DNA from: Brassica napus
Lineage: Eukaryota > Streptophyta > Magnoliopsida > Brassicales > Brassicaceae
Assembly: GCF_020379485.1 (NCBI RefSeq)
Contig: NW_026016860.1
Span: forward strand, 16,943 to 80,942
Length of the DNA stretch: 64,000 bases
Direction of reading: 5' to 3'
Under the pieces are notes generated by a model. The model was given only the letters and a program-made list of their open reading frames with translations. It was not told the DNA's origin and did no database searches. The translations under genes were made by a program, and so were the position numbers. Shown piece by piece: positions 23,831-36,130 of the stretch (the stretch's first letter is position 1; each line of letters begins with the position of its first letter).

Positions 23831-25294
23831 GTTAACAGAAAAAAATATGATGTTATGAAATTATATAACGATTTGTGGTTCATCATATCATATGGATCAT
23901 TTGTGTTTGTGTGTGCACGCGCAATTGCGGCTATGTTTCGAGTATGTTAACATAGTTTAGAATTGACAAAAATGTGTTTTCTTGTTATTGGCCACTAGTT
24001 TAAATATCTGCATTCTAAGTTTCAATTTAATAAAGAAATAAGAAATTTCGATTTAATACGTATGTGAATAGGGTAGTTTTTTTTTTTTGTAACAGCAAAC
24101 AAATTGATTGATAAACTATGCGTATCCCTTTTTATGACCCGTCCCTTTTTATGGTTGCCCCGTTCGTGTATTTGCATGTTTGGCCGTTGGTGATCCCATG
24201 CGCCACTTAGCCTCCAAAGTCTTCTCTATAATCTCTTTTCTAAAACATAATCTCTGTTTAGTTTATACTTAATTGCGCTTTATCTTCCTAGTAGTCATGT
24301 AATCCATAAAAAAACTTTGAGATTTTTACTTTCTAGATTTAATTAATATATTTTCTTCTCTAATATACAAGTCAACAAAATGCTCATAGCTACCCACCGG
24401 ATTCTCATTCTCCATTTTCTTATATAATTTACACGGACGTTTTGACGTTGATTTAAGAAAATTGAAGTCAAGATTAGTACCCCTTTATGTAATATATAGC
24501 CACCCATGATGCAATTTAATCTTTCATTCATCAACGCACAAGATCTTGACCCAAGATATTAGCGAGTTTACGTGTTGTTTTTTGTCATTTATTGTAGTCG
24601 CATCATATAAATTAGTATGAACGAGAAGTTCTTCGTCGTCATATACTAACATATAGAATATAACTAGCTACCTATTGTTATTTCTATATACAACTTGTGC
24701 ATATTGAAAATAAACTGTGGTAACACGTGGATAAAAAAGAACATTGTAGTAATTCGATTGTTAATTCAAATGTCTCCAAATGTTGTTTTTTATTGTATCC
24801 ACGAACCACGATTGACGTTTTGTATAAAAATATTATTCAGTATGTATATTAAATGCCAGATAAATAGAAGTTTCTTGTTTCAACAAAAAAAAAACAAATA
24901 AAGAAAGTTTCTTATATGATTTTTCATTTTTCTTATTATCTATACATATACAGAGATATGAATATGTTCTTGGTTATCTTATAAAATAATAATATGTTAT
25001 TGGTTAATAGCTCATAGTTAGATAGAACACTGTCTTGCAAGAAAGTAGTGACTGAGGAAGCAAAATATAGCTTAGCATTGTTAATACAATGGGACCACTT
25101 TTGTAGCTTCAAGGGAAGGTTTATCTCAGTTCAGAAAAGGGGAAGGGTTTATCTTGCCAGTAAGTATCGACTATTGTTTGTAATCTATTTTTGAATGTTG
25201 AAATAATTTATATAAATGTGTATATATATTATTTATAGGTGCAATATTTTTGTTATCACATGAACTACTTCTCAGAAGTTTCATACATAAATAT

Positions 25295-26419
25295 GAGTTT
25301 TTAGTAATTAAACCTCTCAACTAAAGATGAATCGTAAAAAAAAAACAACTAAAAATTCTGTGAAATAAACCTTCAACTTTAATTTCGTTAACATATGTTA
25401 TCATCCGTCTAAAAAACCATGACGGAGGATGACATACGTTAACGTTTATAAGTTGAAGGTTTATAATGTTGAAAACTTAGTTGAGGTATTTTTTCTACGA
25501 TTCAAAAATAGTTGAGGCATTTTTTCACTAAAAGTCATTAAATGTTATTAAAATATTTATCATCATTTGTACATTGTTTTAGATTGATTTATAAGCCTTT
25601 AAAACTAATTTATAAATTTTAATGCATTAATTTATTTTAAAATTAATTTATACATCCTAAATTAATAAATTTCAACACTACTTACAACTTATTATAACTT
25701 CAATAAAATTAAATATTGTCGAAGATAATTCATCCATGAAATCAATCTTTCTATTTAGAATATGACGCATTTTTTTCTATTTTCATGATTTTCGTTGGCT
25801 CATACTTTCTCCTATCCCCCAAAAATAATATCTTGATTATTTTTTATTCTCATTGATTTCTAAACAAATGCGTTATATTTTTGTTTTCTTGATCAATAAA
25901 TATTTGATATATTGTTCTTGATTTATTGTATTACTTTATGTTTCAGTAGTATCATGAATAATGCTAGATTATTTTATTCTAACAAGTAGCAGAAATTGTA
26001 AAAACATATAAAATCATTGTGAAACCGTATTAACCATATGTAAAGTGCTAAAATATTTATCAATCTTTATAAATCGGTTATAAAGTAATGTATTAAAATT
26101 TATAAATTAGTTTTTAAGGCTTATATCAATCTAAAATAATATATAAATGATAATAAATATTTTAAAACATTTAATGACTTTAAGTGATAAAACCCCTCAA
26201 CTATTTTTAAATCGTAAAGAAAACTCTTAACAAATTTTTCAACATTATAAATCTTCAACTTATAAACCATTAACGCATGTCACCATCCGTCACGGTTTTT
26301 TAGATGGAAGGTAACATATGTTAACAAAATCAAAAATGAATGTTTATTTCACATAATTTTTAGTTGAGCGTTTTTTTTACGAATCATGTTTAGTCAAAAA
26401 ATTTAATTAATAAAAATCC
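25295..26419. mobile_element. Long-inverted-repeat (Mutator-like/foldback) element
   Basis: The left arm (from GAGTTTTTAGTAATTAAA, about 350 bp) returns as the reverse complement at the right end (rc starts GGATTTTTATTAATTAAA), with about 80-85 percent similarity by eye. The flanks CATAAATAT (25286-25294) and TATAAATAT (26420-26428) match at eight of nine positions, the 9-bp duplication typical of MULEs. Each arm also holds a smaller nested palindrome (GTTAACATATG ... CATACGTTAAC region). There is no transposase, so it is non-autonomous. Confidence 0.72.
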
Positions 26420-26984
26420 TATAAATATATATATATACCAAATTAGGGTCTCTTAACTTTCCCAACTTTAAAACTGGAGTGCAGCAACAGCAAAAAAAAA
26501 GTAAAATAAAATCTACATTTAGTTATGCCTGAACATGGTTCTGTACATTCTGTGTAATTAGTTGCGATTAAATGACATTCATGGGTTCAAGTATACTGAC
26601 ATCAAAATTCAATATTGCCACAAACAATTCCGACACCATGAATCTTAGTTCATATTGATAGTTGATTAATACAATTTGGACTTAACGATTTTTAGCTATT
26701 TAGATTTAATATTTTTTCTTTTGTCTTTTAGTTTAGGTAAAACGGTACAATAATATAATCATTTTTTGTAACTTAAAATAATATAATCATTCATCATAAG
26801 TTTGTTTTTTCTACTCATTTACAGCTCTTTTGCGGCAAACACAATCCGCTGGAAACAGCGATTAGTTTTGTTAATTTTTACAATGGATTATAATATATCT
26901 AGCTAACTTAATTATAATCAAATACCAGTAAACATTTCGACACTTCTCGTTGATAAAGGAAATGGATATTCACAGTGTATTCTA

Positions 26985-27229
26985 CTCCCTCTGTTTTCAA
27001 AATGACGTTTTTGAAAGAAAAAAATTTGTTTCAAATTACATGTCGTTTTCACTTTTTAATGTAAAAGTTATTAATTTTTATGTAATAGTTTAATTTCTTA
27101 TATTCTGAAAATTATTTTTATTATTATTTGAAATATAGTTAATTAGATAATTAATAATATTTTATTTAAAAAATATATTAACGACAAATTGTGTGTTCAA
27201 CTCCAAACGTCATATAAAAACAGAGGGAG
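26985..27229. mobile_element. Stowaway-type MITE
   Basis: CTCCCTCTGTTTTCAAAATG at the left and its near-complement ending AAAACAGAGGGAG at the right are the classic Stowaway inverted ends. TA dinucleotides at 26983-26984 and 27230-27231 are the target duplication. 245 bp, AT-rich, non-coding. Confidence 0.88.
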
Positions 27230-27949
27230 TATTAACGACAGATTGTGAAGACTTTAAAATTAATAAGGACATAAAAGTTTGAGTAGTTAAATGTTGATTT
27301 TAAAGATTGTAAATAGCCAAAAAGTCTTTGACAGGCTGATAGCCTCGTCCGTTATTCGGGCCTAATACTAAAATAGCATTACGAATAAATACAAAACGAA
27401 TAATAAGTGTCTTAAAGACCAAAGCTTAGGAAAAATACGTGGAATTTATAGAACCACAAATTGATATATAAATATATTGTTTGATCATTTGGTATATGTA
27501 GAAGGTAAAAGATAATTTTCGGTTGTTTCATTTCAACTTGCTTCAAAATGGAATGTTGGAGAAAATCGTACTTGAAAAAAGTAAGAATTTGAAGAACAAG
27601 TGAACTAGTTGAACTAGAGAATTCTAAATATCGATCTGCCAAATTAATGCTCATGAATCAATTATGGTTTAGTCAATGTACTAGGATGGAGCCATGCAGA
27701 TAATATAGATGTTGAATGGTTTAGATTATGATTGACAACTTATGATTATATAGAAGCCTTTCGCCTTTACAAATGGAGATAGAAAAATTGATATGGGCGA
27801 TGTTGTATTTGAGAGAATTACAAATCCATGCAATTCATATTAAGATGGATTTTTGGATGTGATTGAAAACTTAGTTGATTAGCCGGTATTTACTTTAAAA
27901 CTAGCTTTTCATCTATAACTTAAGAGCATGGAGAGTTTCAGCATTATCT

Positions 27950-29020
27950 TATATCCCAAGAAACAAAAATGTTTTTGCGAATGGTGTTAATGAAGAAAGG
28001 ATCTTTCTGGGAGGTTAAGGATTCGAATAGGGGATCTTGGCAATGGCGAAAACTGCTGAAACTAAGGGTAATGGTGTATGATTTCTTGCGTTGTGATGTT
28101 TGCAGTGGAAAATCAACTTATTTCTGGTATGATAATTGGCTAGGCACAAGTCGCCTTATTGATAAAACATGAAACTTGGGATCGATGTATCTTGGGATTC
28201 CTAAACATGTTTTGCTCTCTAAAGCTCGAACAAATGGGGGTTCGAACATTAGGAGACAAAGTGGGAGGGTCTATGACAATGTATATGAGGAGATTGAAAA
28301 TGCGATGAAGCCAATTTAAAACACAGGAAGGGATATTATGTTGTGGAGACATGGAGATGATGACTTTAAGGATCACTTCTCTACTAAGAGAACGAGGGAT
28401 CAGATCAGGGTCAGGAAGCAAGAAGTTCCTTGGCATCATCTTGTTTGGTTTTCTTAGGGTGTACCACAACAGGCAGTTGGTTTTCAAAGACAAGTTATCT
28501 ACATGTGTTCGAATGAGGCAATGGGAGATCACTCAAGGATGCATTTTTGTGGTGATAGGGATGAAAAAATGGATCATTTGTACTATGCCTTTCTTGTCAC
28601 ATTTACTATATGGATTACATTAACGGCCAATTTATTGGGTAATTCAGCATCACTGGACTGGACCACGCTGTGAGTAAGGCGAAATAAGTTGGATGTTATC
28701 CTGTTGGAGCTAGTCTTTCAAACTACTATATATTTTATTTGGAGAGAAAGGAATTCGAGACGACACCAGGGAGCATGGCTTACCACTGAGACAATGATTC
28801 GGCGCATTGACAAACTCATCCGTAATAGGATACTATCACTGAAGTATACGGGAAGTCATAAACTGGAAGGGCTTCTTCAACGATGGCTGGAGGTTTACAC
28901 AAGATGAGAATGTTGGAGGATAGGATTTATAACGTTTTCTGAGTTTTAGTTAGTTCTCAAATAATCCTTGTAATGCCAATTTATTTTTTAATTAATCAAT
29001 ATAAAATTTAATTAAAAAAA
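27950..29020 (+). mobile_element. LINE remnant (RT C-terminal part), frameshifted
   Basis: The plus strand reads GSFWEVKDSNRGSWQWRKLLKLR and CSGKSTYFWYDNWLGTSRLID, the segment after the reverse transcriptase core of plant LINEs. Zinc-binding-domain-like and IWRERNSRRH-like sequence follows in shifting frames (28320-28907), with stops at 28170 and 28458. The 3' end is TAATCAATATAAAATTTAAT plus a short A run at about 29013. It has no RT core and is inactive. Confidence 0.7.
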
Positions 29021-29088
29021 TGTTTTGTTAAGAGCATCAGCATCGCTAAAGTCTCGACAGTTCTTTATGCATGTGTATTAATATTTTG

Positions 29089-29129
29089 ACACAATACATT
29101 TTTTTTTGGTCAAATAACACAATACATTT
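29089..29129. mobile_element. Micro-insertion with 13-bp direct repeats
   Basis: ACACAATACATTT at 29089-29101 recurs at 29117-29129 around TTTTTTGGTCAAATA. The T run suggests an antisense A tail. Confidence 0.45.
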
Positions 29130-29420
29130 ATCTGCTTAAAGTTTAATAACCAAAAATAGTCACACTATTAGGAGAAAGACACCTGTAGAAATTATCTCTT
29201 CCCACGTCTGCAACGTTTCTTTACCAACATCCGTTTTTTAGAGCATGATTATTGTGGGTTCTTAGGATGAAGTTCTTAACGGAATATAAGAAACGGTCTC
29301 TTAACTTTTAACTGAAAAAAACTAAGAACCTACTAAATATCTTTTCAATCTATATCCTGCTTTGTTATGGTTTATTATTATTTTTGTGAAGAGACTCTAT
29401 GTAGAGACTACCACTTAGGA

Positions 29421-29507
29421 AGCAAGAACCCGTAATTTTTACCAAAAAAAAAAAGTAAGAACTAATTAATTGTTTTTTTTTTTGCCATCAAACTAATTAA
29501 TTGTTTT
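29421..29507. mobile_element. Two adjacent micro-insertions in the NIA1 promoter region
   Basis: First: AGCAAGAAC (29421-29429) and AGTAAGAAC (29454-29462) flank a 24-bp insert ending TTTTTACCAAAAAAAAAA. Second: AACTAATTAATTGTTTT (29460-29476) recurs perfectly at 29491-29507 around TTTTTTTGCCATCA. Both have the target-duplication plus A/T-tail form. They lie about 250-340 bp upstream of the NIA1 start codon. Confidence 0.5.
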
Positions 29508-29643
29508 GATAGTTGATAAAAAAACTCAAAGCATAGGATCTAGGAAGGTGGGTCCCTCTAACTCCCACAAACACACTCACATTTCTCAATCTCTCATCAC
29601 TCATATTTTTCATTATTTTATTTTTATTCATCTCTTTAACGGC

Positions 29644-29651
29644 CTATAAAT
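29644..29651 (+). promoter_or_regulatory. TATA box of NIA1
   Basis: CTATAAAT lies 113 bp before the NIA1 ATG (29757). The intervening A-rich leader (AAACAAAAAAATAAG) is typical of a plant 5'UTR. Confidence 0.6.
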
Positions 29652-29756
29652 ACAGCCCTAACGCCATATTATACATAAACAAAAAAATAAGTAAAGAAAA
29701 CAAATCTCAGAGAAAAAAATACAAATCATTCTTCTCGACGATTAAATAGCTTCTCC

Positions 29757-31035
29757 ATGGCCACCTCCGTCGACAACCGCCACTATCCCAGCCTCACCTC
29801 CGCCATGAACGCCGGTATCTCCTTCAAACCTCCTCCCGTTCCTTCTCGCTCATTCGACAGCCACCGTCACCAAAACGTTCAAACCGTCGTCAGAGAAAAC
29901 GAGAACACCGACGGTTACGACTCAAGCGACGACGAGGACGAGAGCCACAACCGTAACGTCTCATACTACATGACAATGGTTCACAAATCCAACAGCGATT
30001 TAGAGCCGTCGATTCTAGACTCCCGAGACGAATCCACGGCTGATAACTGGATCCACCGTAACTCCTCTATGGTGCGTCTCACCGGAAAACACCCCTTTAA
30101 CGCTGAAGCTCCTCTCCCTCGCCTTATGCACCACGGCTTCATCACTCCCGTTCCTCTCCACTACGTCCGTAACCACGGACCTGTCCCAAAAGCCGACTGG
30201 TCCGAATGGACCATCGAAGTCACCGGACTTGTCAAACGTCCGGTGATACTCACCATGGAACAGCTAATCTCTGAGTTTCCTAGCCGTGAGTACCCGGTCA
30301 CTCTAGTCTGCGCCGGAAACCGCCGCAAAGAACAGGTCCTAAAAGATTAGGAGCCCTATTATTTAATATTCAAAATAAAATATTTTCTAATTTTCAAATG
30401 AATTTTTTTATTTAAAAATCTTAATTTTATTAACATAGAATTTATCTATATATAAACCATAACAATATATAAAATTCATCTAATATGTTTATTTATTTCA
30501 TACACAGAATTTGTTTATTTTATTTTACATTAATTATTATTTGTAGACCACTCTACAAAAAGTGTATATATAAAGTTCATAGTTTTTGGCTAAAAAAAAA
30601 ATAAAGTTCATAGTTTTAAAATGGGCCCCTAACATTGAAATGTTTCAACAGAACATGGTGAAGCAGACGATAGGATTCAACTGGGGCTCCGCCGGAGTCT
30701 CCACCTCTCTTTGGAAAGGTGTTCCTCTCAGCGAGATCCTCCGCCGATGCGGTGTCTACAGCAGGAGAGGCGGAGCTCTCAACGTCTGCTTCGAAGGAGC
30801 AGAGGATCTTCCCGGAGGCGGCGGGTCTAAATACGGAACAAGCATCAAGAAAGAGATGGCCATGGATCCTGCGAGAGACATCATATTAGCGTACATGCAG
30901 AACGGTGAGCTTCTCACGCCGGATCACGGGTTCCCGGTTCGGATCATAGTACCCGGTTTCATTGGCGGGAGGATGGTGAAGTGGTTGAAACGTATCATCG
31001 TCACGCCTCAAGAATCCGACAGTTACTATCACTAG
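29757..31035 (+). CDS. NIA1: Nitrate reductase 5' part (exon 1 and truncated exon 2)
   Basis: Exon 1 (29757-30335, 193 residues) carries the acidic N-terminal extension ([13 protein letters not shown]) and the start of the molybdenum domain through the Cys ligand. A 316-bp intron (30336-30651) follows; ignoring it gives a false stop at 30350. Exon 2 resumes [17 protein letters not shown] and runs to ESDSYYH, where codon 321 is TAG from the Helitron end. The truncated product would have most of the Moco domain but no dimer interface, haem, FAD or NADH domain, so it should be inactive. Confidence 0.85.
30570..30617. mobile_element. Micro-insertion in NIA1 intron 1 with 17-bp direct repeats
   Basis: ATAAAGTTCATAGTTTT at 30570-30586 recurs perfectly at 30601-30617 around TGGCTAAAAAAAAA. 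It looks like a retroposed tail with its target duplication, placed about 35 bp before the intron 1 acceptor. Confidence 0.6.
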
Positions 31036-31704
31036 AAATTTTTTCCGGGCTACGCCCGGATTTTTCCTCTATATTTTAGTTTTATTTAGTTTATAATAGA
31101 GTTTGTATTTGACTACATATTTTATACTTAGACTGAATATCCTGTATGAATTATCAAATAAATTTGCAATTTTCGTATTGTATTTGGTGACTAAAATTTT
31201 AAAATTATGAAAACTCATTTTTTTCAATATCAAAATACATATAAGTTGGTAACCAAAATAAATGAAAAATTAGTTCACATTCAATTATTATTTTATCTTA
31301 TTTATTTGAGTTTATGAACATATGGTTAAATTAACATATAATCTAAACATTCTTAACGTTAAAATCAACCAATATATATTTTAAATTTTTAATATTGATT
31401 ATTTATTATTTGGTGATAAGAAAACTTATATGAATGTGTTATTAAGTGTTAAGGCAGTAATGAAATGAAGAACAATTGATATTTTAAAGTGATGTATATC
31501 AAAAGAATCCTGAAATTATGTCAAATACATTTGTTTCCATCCAACAAAACAAAATATAAAAAATTAAAATATAATAATATTCTCTAATAGCTATTTGTAT
31601 GTTTTCCTTAAGAAAATCAAAATAATGTTGTTGATGTTTCAAAAATGATTGACAATTTATGTCTTTTAATCGACATTCATGCTCACTACTGGAAATTCCG
31701 GTTC

Positions 31705-31950
31705 TTATGTGCATTAGATAATGTGCACATAAGCACACGTTTCATCTAGATCCGCTTTATCAAACATTTTACTACTCCTTCAGCCATCTCAACATCACCA
31801 GGTTTCCTGCACGTAGAAAGAAAAGAGCTCCATATAATAGTGGCTTCTTCCACTGTTATATATCTGCTTTATCATTGTTCTGGCTTTCTCCAATAGATAT
31901 ACTTCATCCAACACGTTAACCATGCAAGTGTAGTGTTTTATCAATGGCTT
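31705..31950 (-). pseudogene. PPR protein fragment (C-terminal E-type region), captured
   Basis: Minus-strand frames give HYTCMVNVLDEVYLLEKARTMI, then CRKPGDVEMAEGVVK and, after a frameshift, ADLDETCAYV and SNAHKN. This matches the end of plant PLS-class pentatricopeptide repeat proteins (EHYTCMV..LGRAG.LEEA, GDVE.AE, LDPD..ayV.LSN.Y). Such proteins bind organellar RNA. At least two frameshifts make it non-functional. It lies about 0.7 kb inside the 3' end of the Helitron in NIA1. Confidence 0.62.
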
Positions 31951-34517
31951 TATAAAATGCTTTTAACTCATCACTAAACCGATTAAAAAACAGTTGGCTG
32001 CTTTAATTCAGGACAATAGTCTGTCATCTAAATCCAATCTGTCATCTCTTTCGAAATCTTTACCTAAATCTCAGCTGCAAGTAAAAGCGAATAAAAGATG
32101 TAGATAATTTAAGGTATACCAATGTAACTTCACATAAATAAAGAAAGACGAAACCTAAAATAGTGCCTTATATAATCATTAATATGATAGGTGCAATAGT
32201 TTTTCCAACATAAGATTTGTAAGTCTCTAAAAATTCTTATTTTAATAAAAACTAACAAATAAGTTAAGCAAATATGAGTGTTTCTCCCTCTGAAATTCCT
32301 GCAACTTATTTACAAATTACAATTCCTCTCCCGCACCGCACATGTCTGATCCCAGACACTTTATCACAACTGACCATAAATTTACAGTTATCAAATATCT
32401 AATCACCTTCCTAGCAAGTGACCATTGTTCTGCATAACACACACATATAACCAGGTCACAAAATTTAAATAATGACTGAAGTAATACAACATGTTTGCAA
32501 ACTATATGAAAATAGGAACATCTAGTAATAATAAAGAAGGAATTTCTAACTTAAGCTTCACAACAAACAAAACTCACTAATATTAGTATCACGAAGGTTT
32601 TGGTTCTAACATTACATAACTGGTTAATATATATTACTTATAATAGAACACACTATAAAATAGCAAAAAAAGATAAGTAAGAAAAATAAAACTAAGATAT
32701 ACAAATTTTCTTAAGAAAAATATCATATTTATATTATCGCCAAATTTTCTTAAGCTTTTATATTAATTTATGTTGATATAAATATTTGATTATATGGATT
32801 ATACAATATATATGCATATCAAAATTAAGATTAACCCAATAGTATTTATAAACTGAAATATATTGTTTTCTAGCTCCTCCGTATAATTTCCAATGTCGTC
32901 AGTAAACTCACCTTCAGTTTCATTGGCCTCTGTTTCCTCCTCAAGTTCTTCATATAGTGGTAAAATCTCTTCGGTTGTTGATTGTAAGATCACCTCGGTT
33001 ATTGATTTCTTCTGTCACTAATGAGACTAATGAGACTTTATGACGTTATAAAGTTGGATGCCGAAGTTAGGGAGAATCGGAACAGGCTGCAACGGATGGG
33101 TTACGCAGATAGGAGCGAGGAAGATGAAGAGTGTTTGGCGATGAACGATAGAGTTTTAGTTGAGATCAATTCTGGATCAGGATATGGGTTTCAATGGGAT
33201 AAAAAAGAAAGGCCCATTTGTTTTCTTTGATCTACGAAGCAGTAGGAACGTGGCAGAATAACTCTTCTTTATTGGCTGATTAAAATATAATAATATTAGT
33301 ATAACCAAATTTATTAATTGTATTCTCTGTTTAAACATTATGTTGATTTTGTCATTATGATTTGAAAATTTAAATTATTGTAGACTAAAAAGATCTCATT
33401 GATTATAAATATATTTATAACAATTATATTTTATATGAAGACATTTGCGAATAGATTAGCTCTTTTATTGATTTCCAAAAGCCGGTTTAGGTAAATAAAA
33501 CATCACAATTTGTTACTGTAAACTGAGAACTCAAAACAAAATCTCATGTTTTTCTGGGATTATAAAAACAGGAGTGACTTATTCACGGACTGAGGATGCT
33601 TATGCATTCAACGATTGATTTCAGATTGTGGGTGTCGACGGTGTTTCTATTATCAGACACGTTGCTTGGAGTATGGAATCATGTATTCTTGCCATGAATG
33701 CCAATTTTCAATGAATGAGTTCAAGATCCATGGATAAGTTCTTGAAGGGTGACTTTGTGTTCACTTAGTTACCGACAAAGGAACCTCTACAAACGCACCA
33801 ACAAAACAGGAACACAAACACACAAATCATCAAACATTTTAATAACTTGTTGGTTTCACAGAACCATATATATTCGAGCTCGCTGTATTTGAACTGAATA
33901 ATACAAAATGTTTATTAATCATCAGTTTTGTAAATATTTCCTTTTATTCTCTTATTCACCACACAAAATATAGTTTCAACTGATCGGCTAACAACCTCAA
34001 CCATTGCATTGTAAACCACAACATCCTTCACGTTGGTTGCATTGAAAATCTCTTCGGCATATTTAAGATTTGCTCACTTACTCTACACATTCCTCTTTGT
34101 CGAAAAAAATCTGAAAGAAGTAAGAAGAGGCTGGCGGTAAGTGATAAAGTTTCAGAGGTGAGTTAGTTTCATTTTGGAGGTTAATACAGAGAAAATACCT
34201 TGAATGTTGTCTAGTGTACAGTTAAAGAATTATTTTCGTTGTTCCCCTGTGCGCTGCCTCCAAGCATGAGCCAAGAACCAAACTATGGCTGGCCTTGTCT
34301 GAATCTGGTTAGATCTCTGACATATTATCTGTGTAGATAGGAAAAGGTGCCTTAAATTAGAGTTTTTGGTGAAGTTTGTATATGCTTAAAGGTAAATAAA
34401 GCAGAGAAATGCACTGACTGACTCAGATTTGGATCTTTGGCTTGTGATCCTAACGCTTGTCTTCCTCTATATATAGAAAACATTGTCATGTAATGGTGGT
34501 TAGCAAAAAAAACTTAA

Positions 34518-34634
34518 TCTCCTCGTTCAGTCTACTAATTGAACCACAGAACCATATTAAGGACACAACCAAGAAGCCAGATTTCACAAAGCCTTTAATC
34601 TCCTCGTTCAGTCTACTAATTGTACCACAGAAGA
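34518..34634. repeat. Direct repeat of about 35 bp inside the Helitron
   Basis: CTCCTCGTTCAGTCTACTAATTG recurs at about 34518 and 34598 with one substitution just after it. It lies inside the NIA1 Helitron and its meaning is unknown. Confidence 0.5.
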
Positions 34635-35139
34635 ACTTGTTCAAAATCACAAATGTGAATGCATTTGAAATGTAGACGTCAAGGCTAAGGAGCCATATGA
34701 AGAAAAATTATTTGGTAAATAGGCAGTGTTCTCTCTGTTCAGATAAGACTAACATCAAGATCATTATAGAAGTACCTGAGGCAAGAGTGGATGTATCGGT
34801 TCCCTTTAGTGGCAGCATCTAGATCTGCAAATTCATACAACACAGGAAAAACAGTTCAAATTGATTGTTCATTTATAAACATAAAACTGAATCTATCGCT
34901 TCAAGGCTTTAATAAGATTACTGATTTTAATCTTACCGGTTTCATGAAGGCATCCTGCAATCTTCAAAGAAACTAATATAATCAACTGAGATTTCAGTAG
35001 ACTATAACACCATCAAGGAGCCCTCATTAGCTACACAAACAAATAACTTTTAAGTAAATAAGCCATCATGTGAAAGAAAGAAACAGCTTTTACGATACAA
35101 ACAGAACAAAAGCATCAAACTTGGAAATGTTTTCATCGT

Positions 35140-35400
35140 TCTACTGGAGAATCTTATAAACCTGTCAAAAACAGTCTTGTTCAGAAAGATGCAAATCATC
35201 AGCAGTGATAGTGAATAAGAGTGAAACATTGTACATGCTGCAATCTCTTACCATAGACAATGTTGAATCATGAGGACAGAGCAAATGAGTGTTGATGATT
35301 ATAACTTGTTGGTGAGCATCATACTGTAAGGAAGAACTGATTTTACATATAGCAATTGTGCGGCTCGGCCACCAGACTCACCACAATCATTGAAAAGCAA
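35140..35400 (-). pseudogene. Calcium-binding endonuclease/exonuclease/phosphatase family fragment, captured
   Basis: On the minus strand, LLFNDCGE and RAAQLLYVKSVLPYS are followed after a frameshift by DAHQQVIIINTHLLCPHDSTLSM, a GTAAGA donor, a short intron and VYKILQ. This fits the plant EEP-family proteins of the AT5G54130 type (INTHLLFPHDS...VYKILQY), recalled from memory. Only about two exons are present, with an extra GES/GG insertion and a frameshift. It is a captured fragment in the 5' half of the Helitron within NIA1. Confidence 0.6.
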
Positions 35401-36130
35401 AAGTCTCGATCTTACATATCTAAAGTACTCCAACAGCTGTGGGCAAACCTAATTGACAATTAGAAGAAGAGAAAGAAACACACATTGACCCATCTTTTGA
35501 TTGAAGAATGAATCGAGAAAGAACATGAAGCAGCTTCACAAAAATTGAAAGAAACTAATATTACAAAATGGACAAAATTATCGGGTTAGAACATGATTTC
35601 ACAGATGATCATCTATAAAAGAAGATCCAGACCAATTAGGAAGCTACCTTTCGTTGTGTTCCTCGCTTCCCAGAAATTGATTAACTGAAACTGTAGTAGC
35701 TCTGAGTATCTCTGGACATGAGCGATATCATTTTAGAACAGAGCCGGTTGATTTCTTCATTCGGTCATCGTTTTTCTCTGAAAATTTCGTTTGCCTGAAT
35801 AGGGTGAGAATGAGAAGCCAGGAAGAAGGGAGATATATAAGTGTGGAGATGATGGGATGGGAGGGGAGGGGAAAAGATTCATGTCGTTTGGGTTACGATA
35901 AATACATGAACTTTATGAGACTTAGATGTGGAGGCGAAGGAGAATCAGAAGTGATGCAATGGCGGTTTGCTTCCGTCGCTTTGGAAGAAGACGAAGCGGA
36001 GAGGTCGAGGCAATTCTGTGTTGGGGAGATGAGCGAATGACGTGGCAAATTAGAGACATATGATTGACTGATTAAATTTACTGACGTGGACACTCTCCCT
36101 GCTCTAGTTATTTTCCTTTTAGTATTGTGA

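Larger units (their letters stand above)
31032..36130 (-). mobile_element. 5.1-kb Helitron (minus strand) inserted in NIA1 exon 2
   Basis: The 3' end is at the left: CTAG (31032-31035), then AAATTTTTT and the hairpin TCCGGGC-TAC-GCCCGGA (about 31045-31061). The 5' end is at the right: on the complement it starts TCACAATACTAAAAGG (GA at 36129-36130), like the other Helitron 5' ends here. Flanks are A (31031) and T (36131). Joining them restores CAT-TAC (His-Tyr) in the nitrate reductase frame exactly, so both boundaries are fixed to the base. The interior holds a PPR fragment and an endonuclease/exonuclease/phosphatase fragment. No Rep/helicase gene was seen; it is non-autonomous. Confidence 0.92.

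Noticed and set aside
32799..33230. Two captured genes (minus 32799-32993, plus 33021-33230)
   Set aside because: Open frames exist but I recognise no family and see no splice or start support; left out as features.
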